This document shows, piece by piece, positions 9,263 through 16,663 of a DNA stretch of 21,243 bases. Source of the stretch: Casp-actino8 sp039800005 (GTDB lineage Bacteria > Actinomycetota > Acidimicrobiia > Acidimicrobiales > Ilumatobacteraceae); NCBI GenBank assembly GCA_039800005.1, contig JBDLRN010000106.1:1-21243 (forward strand), given 5' to 3'. The position numbers were made by a program, and so were the translations under genes. The notes beneath the pieces were generated by a model. That model had not been told where the DNA came from and did not search any database. It was given only the letters and a program-made list of their open reading frames with translations. Within the stretch, counting starts at the first letter, position 1; each line of letters opens with the position of its first letter.

Positions 9263-9708
9263 GGCTCGCTCTCGCCGTCGGGTTGGGTGCATGTCTCATC
9301 AGCGCGTGCGGGGGAAGTGGCGTCAACACGATCGGGAATTCGCCTGACGATTCCGTGCCGGTCGACTCGAGTGTCGTCACGCCGAACGGGAAGGTCGTCG
9401 AGGTGCAGGTGCTCGACAATTCGTACCGACCACTCGACCTCATGGTGTCGGCCGGCACCGAGGTGGTGTTCGTGAACAAGGGTCGCAACGAGCACAACAT
9501 CCTTCCGGACGACGTGAAGAACGACGCCGATCTGCTGGAGCGTCTGGCGTCGGACCCCTCAGCGGCGGCGTGGGGCGTCGCGTCCGCCGATCTTCCGCCC
9601 GGCGACTCGTATTCACACGTGTTTCTCGAACCGGGCGTGTATCCCTACTACTGCTCGATTCATGGAGTTCCCGGCAAAGGCATGTACGGGGTGGTCATTG
9701 TCGAGTGA
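9259..9708 (+). CDS. Cupredoxin (plastocyanin-like) lipoprotein
   Basis: This is a 149-residue exported copper protein. The N terminus is a short signal peptide ending in a lipobox (LISAC, lipidated Cys17), then a Ser/Asp-rich linker. A cupredoxin domain follows, with all four type 1 copper ligands in order: His79 in NEHNI, Cys132 and His135 in YYCSIHG, and Met142 in GKGMYG. It should be anchored on the outer face of the membrane and carry electrons or bind copper. The GTG start overlaps the acyl-CoA synthetase stop by 4 bases, with no ribosome binding site of its own, so translation is probably coupled. The redox partner is unknown; the next two genes also encode lipoproteins. Confidence 0.88.
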   Translation: MRLALAVGLGACLISACGGSGVNTIGNSPDDSVPVDSSVVTPNGKVVEVQVLDNSYRPLDLMVSAGTEVVFVNKGRNEHNILPDDVKNDADLLERLASDPSAAAWGVASADLPPGDSYSHVFLEPGVYPYYCSIHGVPGKGMYGVVIVE

Positions 9709-9724
9709 TCCGGGTCGGCGATGC

Positions 9725-9761
9725 CTCGACCACTAAGGTTCGACGTGTTCTCGGGGAGGGG
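9725..9761 (+). promoter_or_regulatory. Putative promoter and RBS of the beta-helix lipoprotein gene
   Basis: TAAGGT at 9734-9739 fits TANNNT, and the purine run GGGGAGGGG at 9753-9761 lies 3 bases before the ATG at 9765. The 11 bases CTCGACCACTA (9725-9735) that enter the -10 box recur exactly before murF. The beta-helix gene can therefore be transcribed separately from the synthetase-cupredoxin pair. Confidence 0.5.
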
Positions 9762-9764
9762 ATC

Positions 9765-11207
9765 ATGAAGCGAGTTCTTTCTTTTGGCGTGGCGATCGCA
9801 GTCGTCGGGTCGCTGGTGGCGTGTGGGGGATCCGAGGGAGATTCGTCGGGTGGGGATGCTGCGTCGACAGTGGCCCCCGAGCAGACGTCGGCTCCCGTCA
9901 CCGACGCGCCGCCGGTCGTCGAGGGCACCGATGACGGTGTTCTTCAGGTGCCCGACGAGTACGCCACGATTCAGGAAGCCGTCGACGCCGCGGTTCCCGG
10001 GGATCTGATTCTCGTGGGAGAGGGTGTCTACAACGAAGCGGTGCAGGTCACCACGAACGACATCGTCATTCGCGGCGTCGACCGCAACAAGGTCGTGCTC
10101 GACGGGGAATTCGAACTCGACAACGGTTTCCGTGTGGTGGCAGCCAACGGAGTGGCCATCGAGAACATGACCGCCCAGAACTTCACCAAGAACGGCTTCT
10201 TCTGGACCGGCTCGACCGGCTATCGCGGTTCGTATCTCACGGCGTGGCGAAACGGCGACTACGGCATCTATGCCTTCGATTCCGTCGGCGGATTGATCGA
10301 GAATTCGTATGCGGCGGGCAGTCCGGACGCCGGCTTCTACATCGGACAGTGCTACCCCTGTGACGCCGTGATCCGCAACGTCGTCAGCGAGCACAACGGT
10401 CTCGGTTATTCGGGCACCAACTCGGGTGGAAGTCTGGTGATCGTCGACTCGATCTTCCGTTTCAACCGGGCCGGAATCGTCCCCAACTCGGGAAGTTACG
10501 AACTTTGCTACCCACAGCGTTCGACGACGATCGTCGGAAATCTCGTGTACTCCAACAATCAGCCCGACACCCCGGCCATCGACGTGGCGATCCTCGCCAT
10601 GGGCAACGGCATCCTGTCGGCGGGTGGGGTGGCCAACACGATCGAGCGAAATCGTGTGTGGGATCACGACAAGACCGGTATCGGTCTGGTCCCGTTCCTC
10701 GAAGAGGATGCCAACGACGTGATTCCTCCGCGGGAGGAGTGGTCGGACTCGTGTGACGTCAGCAAGTCCAAGGCCCCGACTGTTCCGACGGAACCGCTGT
10801 TGTGGGATTCGATCGACAACGTCGTGAGAGACAACGTGCTGGAGGACAACCGTCGAGCGGACATCGCGGTTGCGTCGGCCGGTTCGGATCTCTGGACGCT
10901 CGGCAACTGCTTCAGCGGCAACCAGCACGCGACATCGGCACCGCTCGCTCTCGAGTCGATCGCTGCCTGTGGAGCGGAAGTGTCGTCCGACGACGACTGG
11001 TTGTCCGGTGACCTGAACGTGATCACGTGGCTGGTCGACGTCGAGACTGCTCCGCCGTCGGTCGACTACCGCGAGGCTCCGCTACCCGAACAGCCCACCG
11101 ATCTCGAGAACATGCCTGATGCAGCCACCGCTCCGGCGGTGCCGGCCTCGCCGACTCCTCCGGTTGTCGACGTGGCCGGAGTGGTCGTTCCCGATCGTCC
11201 GTCCTGA
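9765..11207 (+). CDS. Secreted lipoprotein with right-handed beta-helix (NosD-like) repeats
   Basis: This 480-residue protein begins with a lipoprotein signal peptide (GSLVAC, lipidated Cys20) and a Ser/Thr/Pro-rich linker to about residue 65. It continues with YATIQEAVDAAVPGD and VGEGVYNEAVQV, the usual opening of NosD/pectate-lyase-like parallel beta-helices. Repeated strand-turn units such as IVIRGVDRN, VAIENMTAQNF, GLIENSYA, AVIRNVVSEHN and IVDSIFRFN fill residues about 80-390. The last 40 residues are Pro/Ala-rich. The start at 9765 has a strong purine-rich site. Such proteins bind or cleave surface polysaccharides; NosD itself serves copper maturation of nitrous oxide reductase. With a cupredoxin next door, a copper role is possible but not shown. 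No clear lyase catalytic triad was identified. Confidence 0.85.
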   Translation: MKRVLSFGVAIAVVGSLVACGGSEGDSSGGDAASTVAPEQTSAPVTDAPPVVEGTDDGVLQVPDEYATIQEAVDAAVPGDLILVGEGVYNEAVQVTTNDIVIRGVDRNKVVLDGEFELDNGFRVVAANGVAIENMTAQNFTKNGFFWTGSTGYRGSYLTAWRNGDYGIYAFDSVGGLIENSYAAGSPDAGFYIGQCYPCDAVIRNVVSEHNGLGYSGTNSGGSLVIVDSIFRFNRAGIVPNSGSYELCYPQRSTTIVGNLVYSNNQPDTPAIDVAILAMGNGILSAGGVANTIERNRVWDHDKTGIGLVPFLEEDANDVIPPREEWSDSCDVSKSKAPTVPTEPLLWDSIDNVVRDNVLEDNRRADIAVASAGSDLWTLGNCFSGNQHATSAPLALESIAACGAEVSSDDDWLSGDLNVITWLVDVETAPPSVDYREAPLPEQPTDLENMPDAATAPAVPASPTPPVVDVAGVVVPDRPS

Positions 11208-11210
11208 GCA

Positions 11211-12116
11211 GTGCGCGCCGCGTTCTCCGGACTCGCGTTCCTCGGTCTCGCGCTCCTCATGGCGTGCTCTGGCGACGGGGTCGGCCACGACGTCCCGTCG
11301 CACGGAACGATCGATCGAGCATCGGTCCAGGGGCTGCCGTCCGGTCGGCACGAAGGCCCACAAGGCCGAGTGGGTCAGTTCGTCGCCGAATGCGCCTTCA
11401 GCCATTCGGCGCCGGACGACCCGATCGTTCACCCGGGTCGTCCGGGTATGTCGCACCTTCACGACTTCTTCGGTAGCCGTGCAGTGAGTGCATCGAGCAC
11501 CGCGGAGGATCTGCTCGACTCGGAGACCACGTGTGATCTTTCCGCGGACACGGCGTCGTACTGGGCTCCGGCGGTGATGCTCGACGGCCGACAGATCACT
11601 CCTGTCTCGATGACGGCTTATTATCGAGCGGCGCTCGATGTCGATCCTTCGTCGGTCGTGGCTTTCCCTGTGGGCTTGGCGATGATCGGCGGTGATCAGG
11701 CCGCGATCGAGCCGCAGTCCCTCGACGTGGTCGGGTGGTCGTGTGGAGGAAGTTCGTCGCGCCACGTGGACCCGCCGACCTGTTCAGCCGAGGCGACCCT
11801 GAGGCTCGACGTCACGTTTCCGGACTGTTGGGACGGCGAACGTCTCGATTCAGCCGGACATCGTCGCCATGTGCATTATTCGTTCGAAGGCACATGTCCG
11901 TCGTCGCACCCGGTGCCGATGCCACAACTGACCGTATCGGTGAACTATCCGCTGTTCGGCGACGTGGAACGCCTCCGCCTCGCGTCCGGTTCACCTCGAA
12001 CGGCCCATGCGGATTTTCTCAATGCGTGGGACCCTGTTCGACTCGAGACCGAAGTCGCACTCTGCATCAGAGGTGGAGTGGTCTGCGGGATCTCCGACGG
12101 CCGTGTCGACGATTGA
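11211..12116 (+). CDS. DUF1996 lipoprotein
   Basis: The 301-residue product starts at GTG 11211, 3 bases after the beta-helix gene stop. It has a signal peptide with lipobox LLMAC (Cys19). The mature part shows the DUF1996 pattern: ECAFSHSAPDDPIVHPG, then PGMSHLHDFFG, YWAPAVMLDG, an AYYRA segment, FPDCWDGERLDS with HRRHVHYS, and CPSSHPVPMPQL. Several His, Asp and Cys residues in these blocks are invariant-looking and could bind metal. The biochemical role of DUF1996 is not established as far as I know; in fungi and actinobacteria these proteins are exported. It is the last gene of a probable operon of lipoproteins and converges on the ABC importer with only 14 bases between stops. Confidence 0.87.
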   Translation: MRAAFSGLAFLGLALLMACSGDGVGHDVPSHGTIDRASVQGLPSGRHEGPQGRVGQFVAECAFSHSAPDDPIVHPGRPGMSHLHDFFGSRAVSASSTAEDLLDSETTCDLSADTASYWAPAVMLDGRQITPVSMTAYYRAALDVDPSSVVAFPVGLAMIGGDQAAIEPQSLDVVGWSCGGSSSRHVDPPTCSAEATLRLDVTFPDCWDGERLDSAGHRRHVHYSFEGTCPSSHPVPMPQLTVSVNYPLFGDVERLRLASGSPRTAHADFLNAWDPVRLETEVALCIRGGVVCGISDGRVDD

Positions 12117-12130
12117 TCGATAGCGAGACG

Positions 12131-12871
12131 TCAGAGACGTCCCGAGTCGATCACGCGCTGCAGGAATTGCTGGGTACGTGGTTCGCGGGGCGAGGTGAAC
12201 AATTGCTCGGGAGCACCTTGCTCGAGGATGCGCCCTTCGTGCAAGAAGCACACGCGGTCGGCGATCTCACGCGCGAAGGCCATCTCGTGCGTGGCGAGGA
12301 TCATTGTCATGCCGTTGCTCTTCAATTCGCGCACCACGTCGAGCACTTCACCCACCAGTTCGGGGTCGAGCGCCGACGTGATCTCGTCGAGAAGCATCAC
12401 CTCGGGTTCGACGGCCAGACTGCGTGCGATGGCCACGCGTTGTTGTTGGCCGCCCGACAACTGATCAGGGAAGGCGTCGGCCCGATCGGCCAGGCCGAGA
12501 CGGGCCACCAGTTCCCGTGCTCGCTCGCGAGCCGTGCGCTTGTCGACCTTCAACACCTTGCGCGGGCCGAGAGCCACGTTGTCGACGACGCTCAGGTGCG
12601 GGAAGAGATTGAAACTCTGGAACACCATGCCGATACGCCGCCGGATCGGATCAGGGGCCAGGCCGGGCACGCTGATGTCGTCGCCGTCGAGAAGGATTCG
12701 ACCGTCGTCGATCGGCTCGAGGAGATTGACGCAGCGCAACAGAGTGCTCTTGCCACTACCCGACGAACCGACGAAGGCGATCACCTCGCGTTCGGCCACC
12801 TCCAGTGACACGCCGGCGAGAACGGTACGGTCGCCGAAACGTTTCTGCACACCTTCGAGCACGAGTTTCAT
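12131..12871 (-). CDS. Amino-acid ABC transporter, ATP-binding protein
   Basis: This 246-residue ATPase drives an importer of the polar amino-acid family (GlnQ/HisP-like). Walker A is GSSGSGKST at residues 35-43, the Q-loop glutamine is in VFQSFNLFPH near 85, the signature LSGGQQQR spans 138-145, Walker B is VMLLDE ending at Glu163 followed by ITSALDPEL, and the H-loop His is residue 195 in ILATHEM. The length is typical. Its ATG overlaps the permease stop by 4 bases, so it is the last gene of the operon binding protein, permease, ATPase. Confidence 0.95.
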   Translation of the reverse strand: MKLVLEGVQKRFGDRTVLAGVSLEVAEREVIAFVGSSGSGKSTLLRCVNLLEPIDDGRILLDGDDISVPGLAPDPIRRRIGMVFQSFNLFPHLSVVDNVALGPRKVLKVDKRTARERARELVARLGLADRADAFPDQLSGGQQQRVAIARSLAVEPEVMLLDEITSALDPELVGEVLDVVRELKSNGMTMILATHEMAFAREIADRVCFLHEGRILEQGAPEQLFTSPREPRTQQFLQRVIDSGRL

Positions 12872-13782
12872 CGCACCGTCGTCCCACTCGTGCGACGACG
12901 CTCGCGGGCCACGAGCCAGTCGACGAAACGCGTCTCGGGAATGGTGAGGACCAGGAAGATGATCGCCGCACCCACGTACGGGGTGAAGTTGGCGAACTTC
13001 GACTTCTCGATGCCGGCGCGACGAAGAATCTCGATCGGGCCGATGAGGCTCACGAGCGCCACGTCCTTCTGGAGCGAGACCAAGTCGTTCATGAGCGGTG
13101 GAATCACCCGACGCACCGCCTGCGGCAGGATCACGTGGCGCATGGTCTGCGTGGACGACAAGCCGAGTGATCGCGCGCCGGCGCGTTGGCTCTCGTGCAC
13201 GCTCTCGATGCCGGCCCGGAACACTTCGGCGACGTAGGCCGAGTAAGCGAGGATCAGGGCGACCGACCCCCAGAGATACGGCGAGTTGTAAGGGCGGGTC
13301 AGGCCGAGACCTGGCACGCCGAAGCCGATGAGGAGGATGGTGAGGATCACCGGAACGCCGCGGAAGATGTCGGTGTACGCGGCGGCGAACAATCGAAGGG
13401 GAAAGAGGGCAGGCGTGCGCACGTTGCGGCAGATGGCGATGAACATTCCCCACACGAGAATGACCGGCGTGCACCAGGCGAAGATCTGGAGGTTCTTCAC
13501 GAAGGCTTCGAGAAGAAGAGGGAAGGTCTCGCCGAAGACATCGCCGTCGAAGAACGAGCGTCGGACCTTGTACCAACCCGGGGTCTTGGGGACGAGGATC
13601 ACGAGGGCCGCGATGACCACGATCGTGGACGTGGCCGCGATGGCGATCGAACGCCGTCGTTGACGACGCTCGAAGAGTTGACGGCGGGTGAGTTCGCCGT
13701 CGGGGGACATTCGTTCGTTCGATGGGGGTGTGGACGCGCTGGTGCCCGGGTGATCGCTCGCCCCGGGCACCAGATCGTTCAT
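12868..13782 (-). CDS. Amino-acid ABC transporter, permease
   Basis: This is the membrane subunit of the importer. From the ATG at 13782 it is 304 residues. A basic stretch (RRQLFERRQRRR) precedes the first membrane segment (IAIAATSTIVVIAALVILV). Further segments follow, with FRGVPVILTILLIGFGVP and the cytoplasmic EAA loop AGARSLGLSSTQTMRHVILPQA that docks the ATPase. A single permease gene implies a homodimer. The start is uncertain. The frame is open upstream to 13836, inside the binding-protein gene. An ATG at 13710 would place a strong hairpin (13741-13771) in an untranslated gap instead of inside the coding region. Neither ATG has a clear ribosome binding site. Confidence 0.93.
   Translation of the reverse strand: MNDLVPGASDHPGTSASTPPSNERMSPDGELTRRQLFERRQRRRSIAIAATSTIVVIAALVILVPKTPGWYKVRRSFFDGDVFGETFPLLLEAFVKNLQIFAWCTPVILVWGMFIAICRNVRTPALFPLRLFAAAYTDIFRGVPVILTILLIGFGVPGLGLTRPYNSPYLWGSVALILAYSAYVAEVFRAGIESVHESQRAGARSLGLSSTQTMRHVILPQAVRRVIPPLMNDLVSLQKDVALVSLIGPIEILRRAGIEKSKFANFTPYVGAAIIFLVLTIPETRFVDWLVARERRRTSGTTVR
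13741..13771 (-). promoter_or_regulatory. Perfect 10-bp hairpin between binding protein and permease
   Basis: GGTGCCCGGG (13741-13750) and CCCGGGCACC (13762-13771) form a perfect inverted repeat with an 11-base loop. On the transcript it lies 40 bases after the binding-protein stop. Such stems commonly protect the upstream binding-protein mRNA so that it is made in excess over the permease. It may also hide the 5' end of the permease frame. No U tract follows. Confidence 0.55.
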
Positions 13783-13810
13783 GAGAATGTCGTTCAGTCG
13801 ATCGGATCGA

Positions 13811-14704
13811 TCAGCCGACGGTGATGACCGGCGCACCGGTCTTGTCGCTCAACCACTGCTGCTCGATGGAGGCCAGCTCGCCGGACTCCTTCAGCGAGGC
13901 CAGGGCGGCGTTCACGCAACCCACCAACGGATTGTCCTTCTCGAACACCAGACCGAACTCGTCGGTCGTACCGCCGGCATCGGCCGGGAACTGCCCGATG
14001 ACCGATGCACCGTCGATCTCGACGGCGGCGATGTAGAAGGCGGTCGGCAGGTCGACCACGATGGCATCGATCTGCCCGGCCTCGAGAGCAGCCTTGGCAC
14101 CGGCGTTGTCGTCGTAGACGAACGGCTCGTTGCTGGGCTTGATCACATCGGTGATGAACGACAGGCTGGTGGTGCCGGCCTGAGCGCCGAACTTCACGTC
14201 GACCAGATCAGCGGAAGTCGCCGCACCGATGGCCGGCGAACCTTCGAGAGCCACGATGGCTTGATTGGTGGTGTAGTAGGGATCGCTGAAGCTGATCGTC
14301 TCGGCGCGCTCGGGCGTGATCGAGTACTGCTGCAGGTTGAAGTCGAAGCTCTTCGCTCCCGGCTGGATGGCTTCGTCGAAGGTGGTGCGGACCCACACGA
14401 CCGACTCGCCGGTGTAGCCGAGTTCCTCGGCAACGGCCAGGGCCACGGCGGCCTCGAATCCTTCGCCGCTCTCGGGGGCGTCGTTCTCGACCCACGGCGA
14501 GTAGGCCGGTTCGCCGGTGGCGATGGTGAGCACACCGTCAGCGATGGTGGGGCAGTCGTCGCCGGCCGGGGCGGCTGTTTCGGTCGGGGAGTCGCCCGAC
14601 GAGTCGCCGTCGTCGCCACCGCAGGCCGCCAGAACGAGGGCCAGGGTTGCGACGCCGGCCAGGTGGCGGCCAGAAAGTCGACGGTTGTTGAGTCGACGGG
14701 TCAT
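13811..14704 (-). CDS. Amino-acid ABC transporter, substrate-binding lipoprotein
   Basis: This 297-residue family 3 solute-binding protein has a signal peptide ending in the lipobox LVLAAC (Cys28), followed by an acidic Ser-rich linker. It carries the hallmarks LTIATGEPAYSPW, FDFNLQQYSITPERAETISFSDPYY (broken here by its usual loop) and the late DEFGLVFEKDNP block of the second lobe. It captures a polar amino acid or related compound outside the membrane; the specificity cannot be read. AAAGGA lies 7 bases before the ATG. It is the first gene of the importer operon, divergent from the tetR-like gene. Confidence 0.93.
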   Translation of the reverse strand: MTRRLNNRRLSGRHLAGVATLALVLAACGGDDGDSSGDSPTETAAPAGDDCPTIADGVLTIATGEPAYSPWVENDAPESGEGFEAAVALAVAEELGYTGESVVWVRTTFDEAIQPGAKSFDFNLQQYSITPERAETISFSDPYYTTNQAIVALEGSPAIGAATSADLVDVKFGAQAGTTSLSFITDVIKPSNEPFVYDDNAGAKAALEAGQIDAIVVDLPTAFYIAAVEIDGASVIGQFPADAGGTTDEFGLVFEKDNPLVGCVNAALASLKESGELASIEQQWLSDKTGAPVITVG

Positions 14705-14711
14705 GGGGGTG

Positions 14712-14804
14712 TCCTTTCGCAGGTACAGGTCAGGTACGGGTTTGGTTCACCCAGAGTTCACGCTGGGTCGGGAGAAGACTACCGACCCAAAACCTGACCT
14801 GTCG
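14712..14804 (-). promoter_or_regulatory. Promoter region of the ABC importer with an 11-bp inverted repeat
   Basis: On the minus strand TAGTCT (14776-14781) is a plausible -10, and CCGACA lies 18 bases upstream as a weak -35. A perfect 11-bp inverted repeat brackets the start region: ACAGGTCAGGT at 14725-14735 and ACCTGACCTGT at 14792-14802. A smaller dyad, ACCCAG/CTGGGT, sits between them at 14749-14768. AAAGGA (14712-14717) is the ribosome binding site. The repeat could be two operator sites or the base of a leader RNA stem. Confidence 0.5.
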
Positions 14805-14850
14805 GGTCGGAATTTCCGATGGCACGGGTTTCTCGGCCCATGTGTCGCCG

Positions 14851-14886
14851 TTGACAGTGAGACAGAATGCGTCTTAATGTCTCACT
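14851..14886 (+). promoter_or_regulatory. Promoter and dyad operator of the tetR-diiron operon
   Basis: TTGACA (14851-14856) and TAATGT (14875-14880) are separated by 18 bases and form the best promoter in the window. A perfect 9-bp inverted repeat, AGTGAGACA (14856-14864) and TGTCTCACT (14878-14886), has a 13-base spacer and covers the spacer, the -10 box and the start point. This is the expected layout for autorepression by the TetR-type protein encoded just downstream. The -10 ends 8 bases before the ATG at 14889, suggesting a leaderless mRNA. Confidence 0.75.
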
Positions 14887-14888
14887 CC

Positions 14889-15524
14889 ATGACGTCGGGC
14901 ACATCGGATCGCGTGCGGGCCTTCCGCTCGGTCGAGGATCGTGTGCTCGACTCGTTGCACGACTCGATCGAGAAGTGGGGTCTCGACAAGGTCACCATCG
15001 ACGACGTCGCCCACCTGTCCGGCGTGTCGCGAGCGACGATCTATCGCATGTTCCCCGGCGGACGCGAGGTTCTGTTCGAGGCCTTGCGAGTGCGCAACCT
15101 GAACGAGTTCTTCACCGGCCTGCGCGCCGCCGTGCACCACTCCGATTCGCTGCTCGACCTCGTCGTCGACATCGCCGTCCACGCCACCAACGAACTCCGC
15201 AGTGACGAGCAACTCGTGACCATGCTCGCCAACGAGGACGCCCCGGCCATCCGCAGTCTGACCGTCGACGGTCTGCCGCGCATCATCAGCGTGGCGTCGT
15301 CGTATCTCCGGCCGTTGTTCGACGACCACTTGCCAGCCGAGGCGAGCACTCCGTTCGTCGACTTGCTCGCCCGTCTGGTGATCTCCCACTTCCTCGCGCC
15401 GTCGACGCACGTCGATCTCGGAGACCCCGAATCGGCCCGCCAGTTTCTCGTCCCCCTCGTCACTCTCATCGAACCCGTCACCGAACCAATCAACGAAACA
15501 GTCACCGAAGGAGCATCATCATGA
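14889..15524 (+). CDS. TetR-family transcriptional regulator
   Basis: From the ATG at 14889 the protein has 211 residues, normal for TetR repressors. The helix-turn-helix is at about residues 30-60 (VTIDDVAHLSGVSRATIYRMFPGGREVLFEAL, written here as the VTIDDVAHLSGVS, RATIYRMFP and REVLFEAL blocks). The C-terminal ligand domain is not recognisably specific. The frame is open far upstream, and an ATG at 14877 also exists, but that codon overlaps the -10 box, so 14889 is preferred. The 9-bp dyad over its promoter suggests autoregulation. Its stop overlaps the ATG of the diiron gene, so the two products are coupled and the diiron protein is the likely regulated function. Confidence 0.92.
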   Translation: MTSGTSDRVRAFRSVEDRVLDSLHDSIEKWGLDKVTIDDVAHLSGVSRATIYRMFPGGREVLFEALRVRNLNEFFTGLRAAVHHSDSLLDLVVDIAVHATNELRSDEQLVTMLANEDAPAIRSLTVDGLPRIISVASSYLRPLFDDHLPAEASTPFVDLLARLVISHFLAPSTHVDLGDPESARQFLVPLVTLIEPVTEPINETVTEGASS

Positions 15525-16648
15525 GCATCACCGAACGCGAAAACGAAGAGATTCTCGGCCGCGCCGACCTCAACGATGTCGAAGCCATCCTCGCCATCCC
15601 CACCGGCGATCCCGACGAGATCCAGCACATCGTGAAGGACAACGCCGATGCCATCTTCACGTGGGACTATTCATTGGCTCGTCCGGGTCTGCGTCGGCTG
15701 TATGAGAAGGCCAAGACCGGGCAGTGGAACGCGACCACCGATCTTCCTTGGGACACCAATGTCGATCTCGAGGCATCGGTGTCGGCCGACCTGGCCGCCA
15801 TGGCCTCGGGACTCACGGCCACTCACTACGACGGCACTCCGGTCGAGAAGTGGGGCGACAAGGAATGGACCGACTTCGCCATGGAGCAGCGCAAGTGGAG
15901 TCTGTCGCAGTTCATGCACGGCGAACAGGGTGCACTTCTGTGCACCGCCAAGATCACCGAGACCGTGCCGTGGTACGACGCCAAGCTCTACGCGAGCACG
16001 CAGGTGGTCGACGAGGCGCGTCACGTGGAGGTCTTCGCCCGCTATCTCGATGAAAAGTTGGGTGGCGGCTACCAGATCAACACCCACTTGCGCATGCTCC
16101 TCGACGACATCATCAACGACAGCCGCTGGGACATGACCTACCTCGGTATGCAGGTGATGGTCGAGGGTCTCGCCCTCGCCGCGTTCGGCAACATGTATCA
16201 CATCACGACCGAACCGTTGCTGAAGCAGTTGCTGCGCTACGTGATGAGTGACGAAGCGCGTCACGTCGCCTTCGGCGTGCTGTCGCTGCAGGAGGTCTAC
16301 TCGGGAATGAGCGATGCCGAGATCAAGGATCGCCAGGAGTTCGCCTACGAGGCCTCGGTGCGCATGCGCGACCGCTTCATGTCGCAGGAGGTGTGGGAGC
16401 GCATGGGCATCAACACGCGCGACGTGCTGCCGCTCGTTCTGCAGGATCCCACTCGTGAGGTCTTCCAGCAGATGCTGTTCGCCAAGATCGTGCCCAACTG
16501 CAAGAAGCTCGGCTTGCTCGATCGCAACGACTCGTGGCTGCGCCATCGGTTCGAGGAGATGGGTGTCATCCAGTTCGAGGACATGGAGGACACCGGCGAG
16601 GAGTACACGAAGTTCGCGCTCGACGCCGAAGGTGTCGCCGCCAGCTGA
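15521..16648 (+). CDS. Ferritin-like diiron-carboxylate protein (R2-like fold)
   Basis: This 375-residue protein has the complete six-ligand set of a four-helix diiron site: Glu135 (GEQGAL), Glu165 and His168 (DEARHVEVF), Glu215 (VEGLAL), Glu245 and His248 (DEARHVAFG). Both ExxH pairs lie 30 residues after their partner Glu, as in R2-like and ferritin-like oxidases. The residue four after His168 is Phe172, where class I R2 has its radical Tyr. The position five before Glu215 is Met, where R2lox has its cross-linked Tyr. It is therefore probably neither a canonical ribonucleotide reductase subunit nor R2lox, but an oxygenase or oxidase of unknown substrate. GAAGGAG lies 7 bases before the ATG. 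It overlaps the TetR gene by 4 bases. Confidence 0.9.
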   Translation: MSITERENEEILGRADLNDVEAILAIPTGDPDEIQHIVKDNADAIFTWDYSLARPGLRRLYEKAKTGQWNATTDLPWDTNVDLEASVSADLAAMASGLTATHYDGTPVEKWGDKEWTDFAMEQRKWSLSQFMHGEQGALLCTAKITETVPWYDAKLYASTQVVDEARHVEVFARYLDEKLGGGYQINTHLRMLLDDIINDSRWDMTYLGMQVMVEGLALAAFGNMYHITTEPLLKQLLRYVMSDEARHVAFGVLSLQEVYSGMSDAEIKDRQEFAYEASVRMRDRFMSQEVWERMGINTRDVLPLVLQDPTREVFQQMLFAKIVPNCKKLGLLDRNDSWLRHRFEEMGVIQFEDMEDTGEEYTKFALDAEGVAAS

Positions 16649-16658
16649 CGCGAGTCAG
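16645..16658 (+). terminator. Small GNRA-loop hairpin at the diiron gene stop
   Basis: CTGAC (16645-16649) and GTCAG (16654-16658) flank a GCGA tetraloop, and the left arm contains the stop codon. It is only 5 bp with no U tract, so termination is a weak call. Confidence 0.3.
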
Positions 16659-16663
16659 TACCT

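Noticed and set aside
7610..9292. Long minus-strand extension upstream of the DedA-like frame
   Set aside because: It is antisense to the acyl-CoA synthetase, whose motifs are unambiguous. The hydrophobic DedA-like part begins only at about 7552, where a promoter is present.
12125..12141. Direct GAGACGTC copies at the DUF1996/ABC junction as an operator
   Set aside because: They lie over the stop of the ATPase gene between convergent genes with no promoter, so a regulatory role has no support.
14877..14888. ATG at 14877 as the TetR start
   Set aside because: It overlaps the -10 box, so it would not be in a transcript made from that promoter.
15521..16648. Ribonucleotide reductase beta subunit (nrdB/nrdF)
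   Set aside because: The radical Tyr position is Phe, no nrdA-like gene is nearby, and the overlap with a TetR gene is unusual for a reductase. A wider R2-like label is safer.
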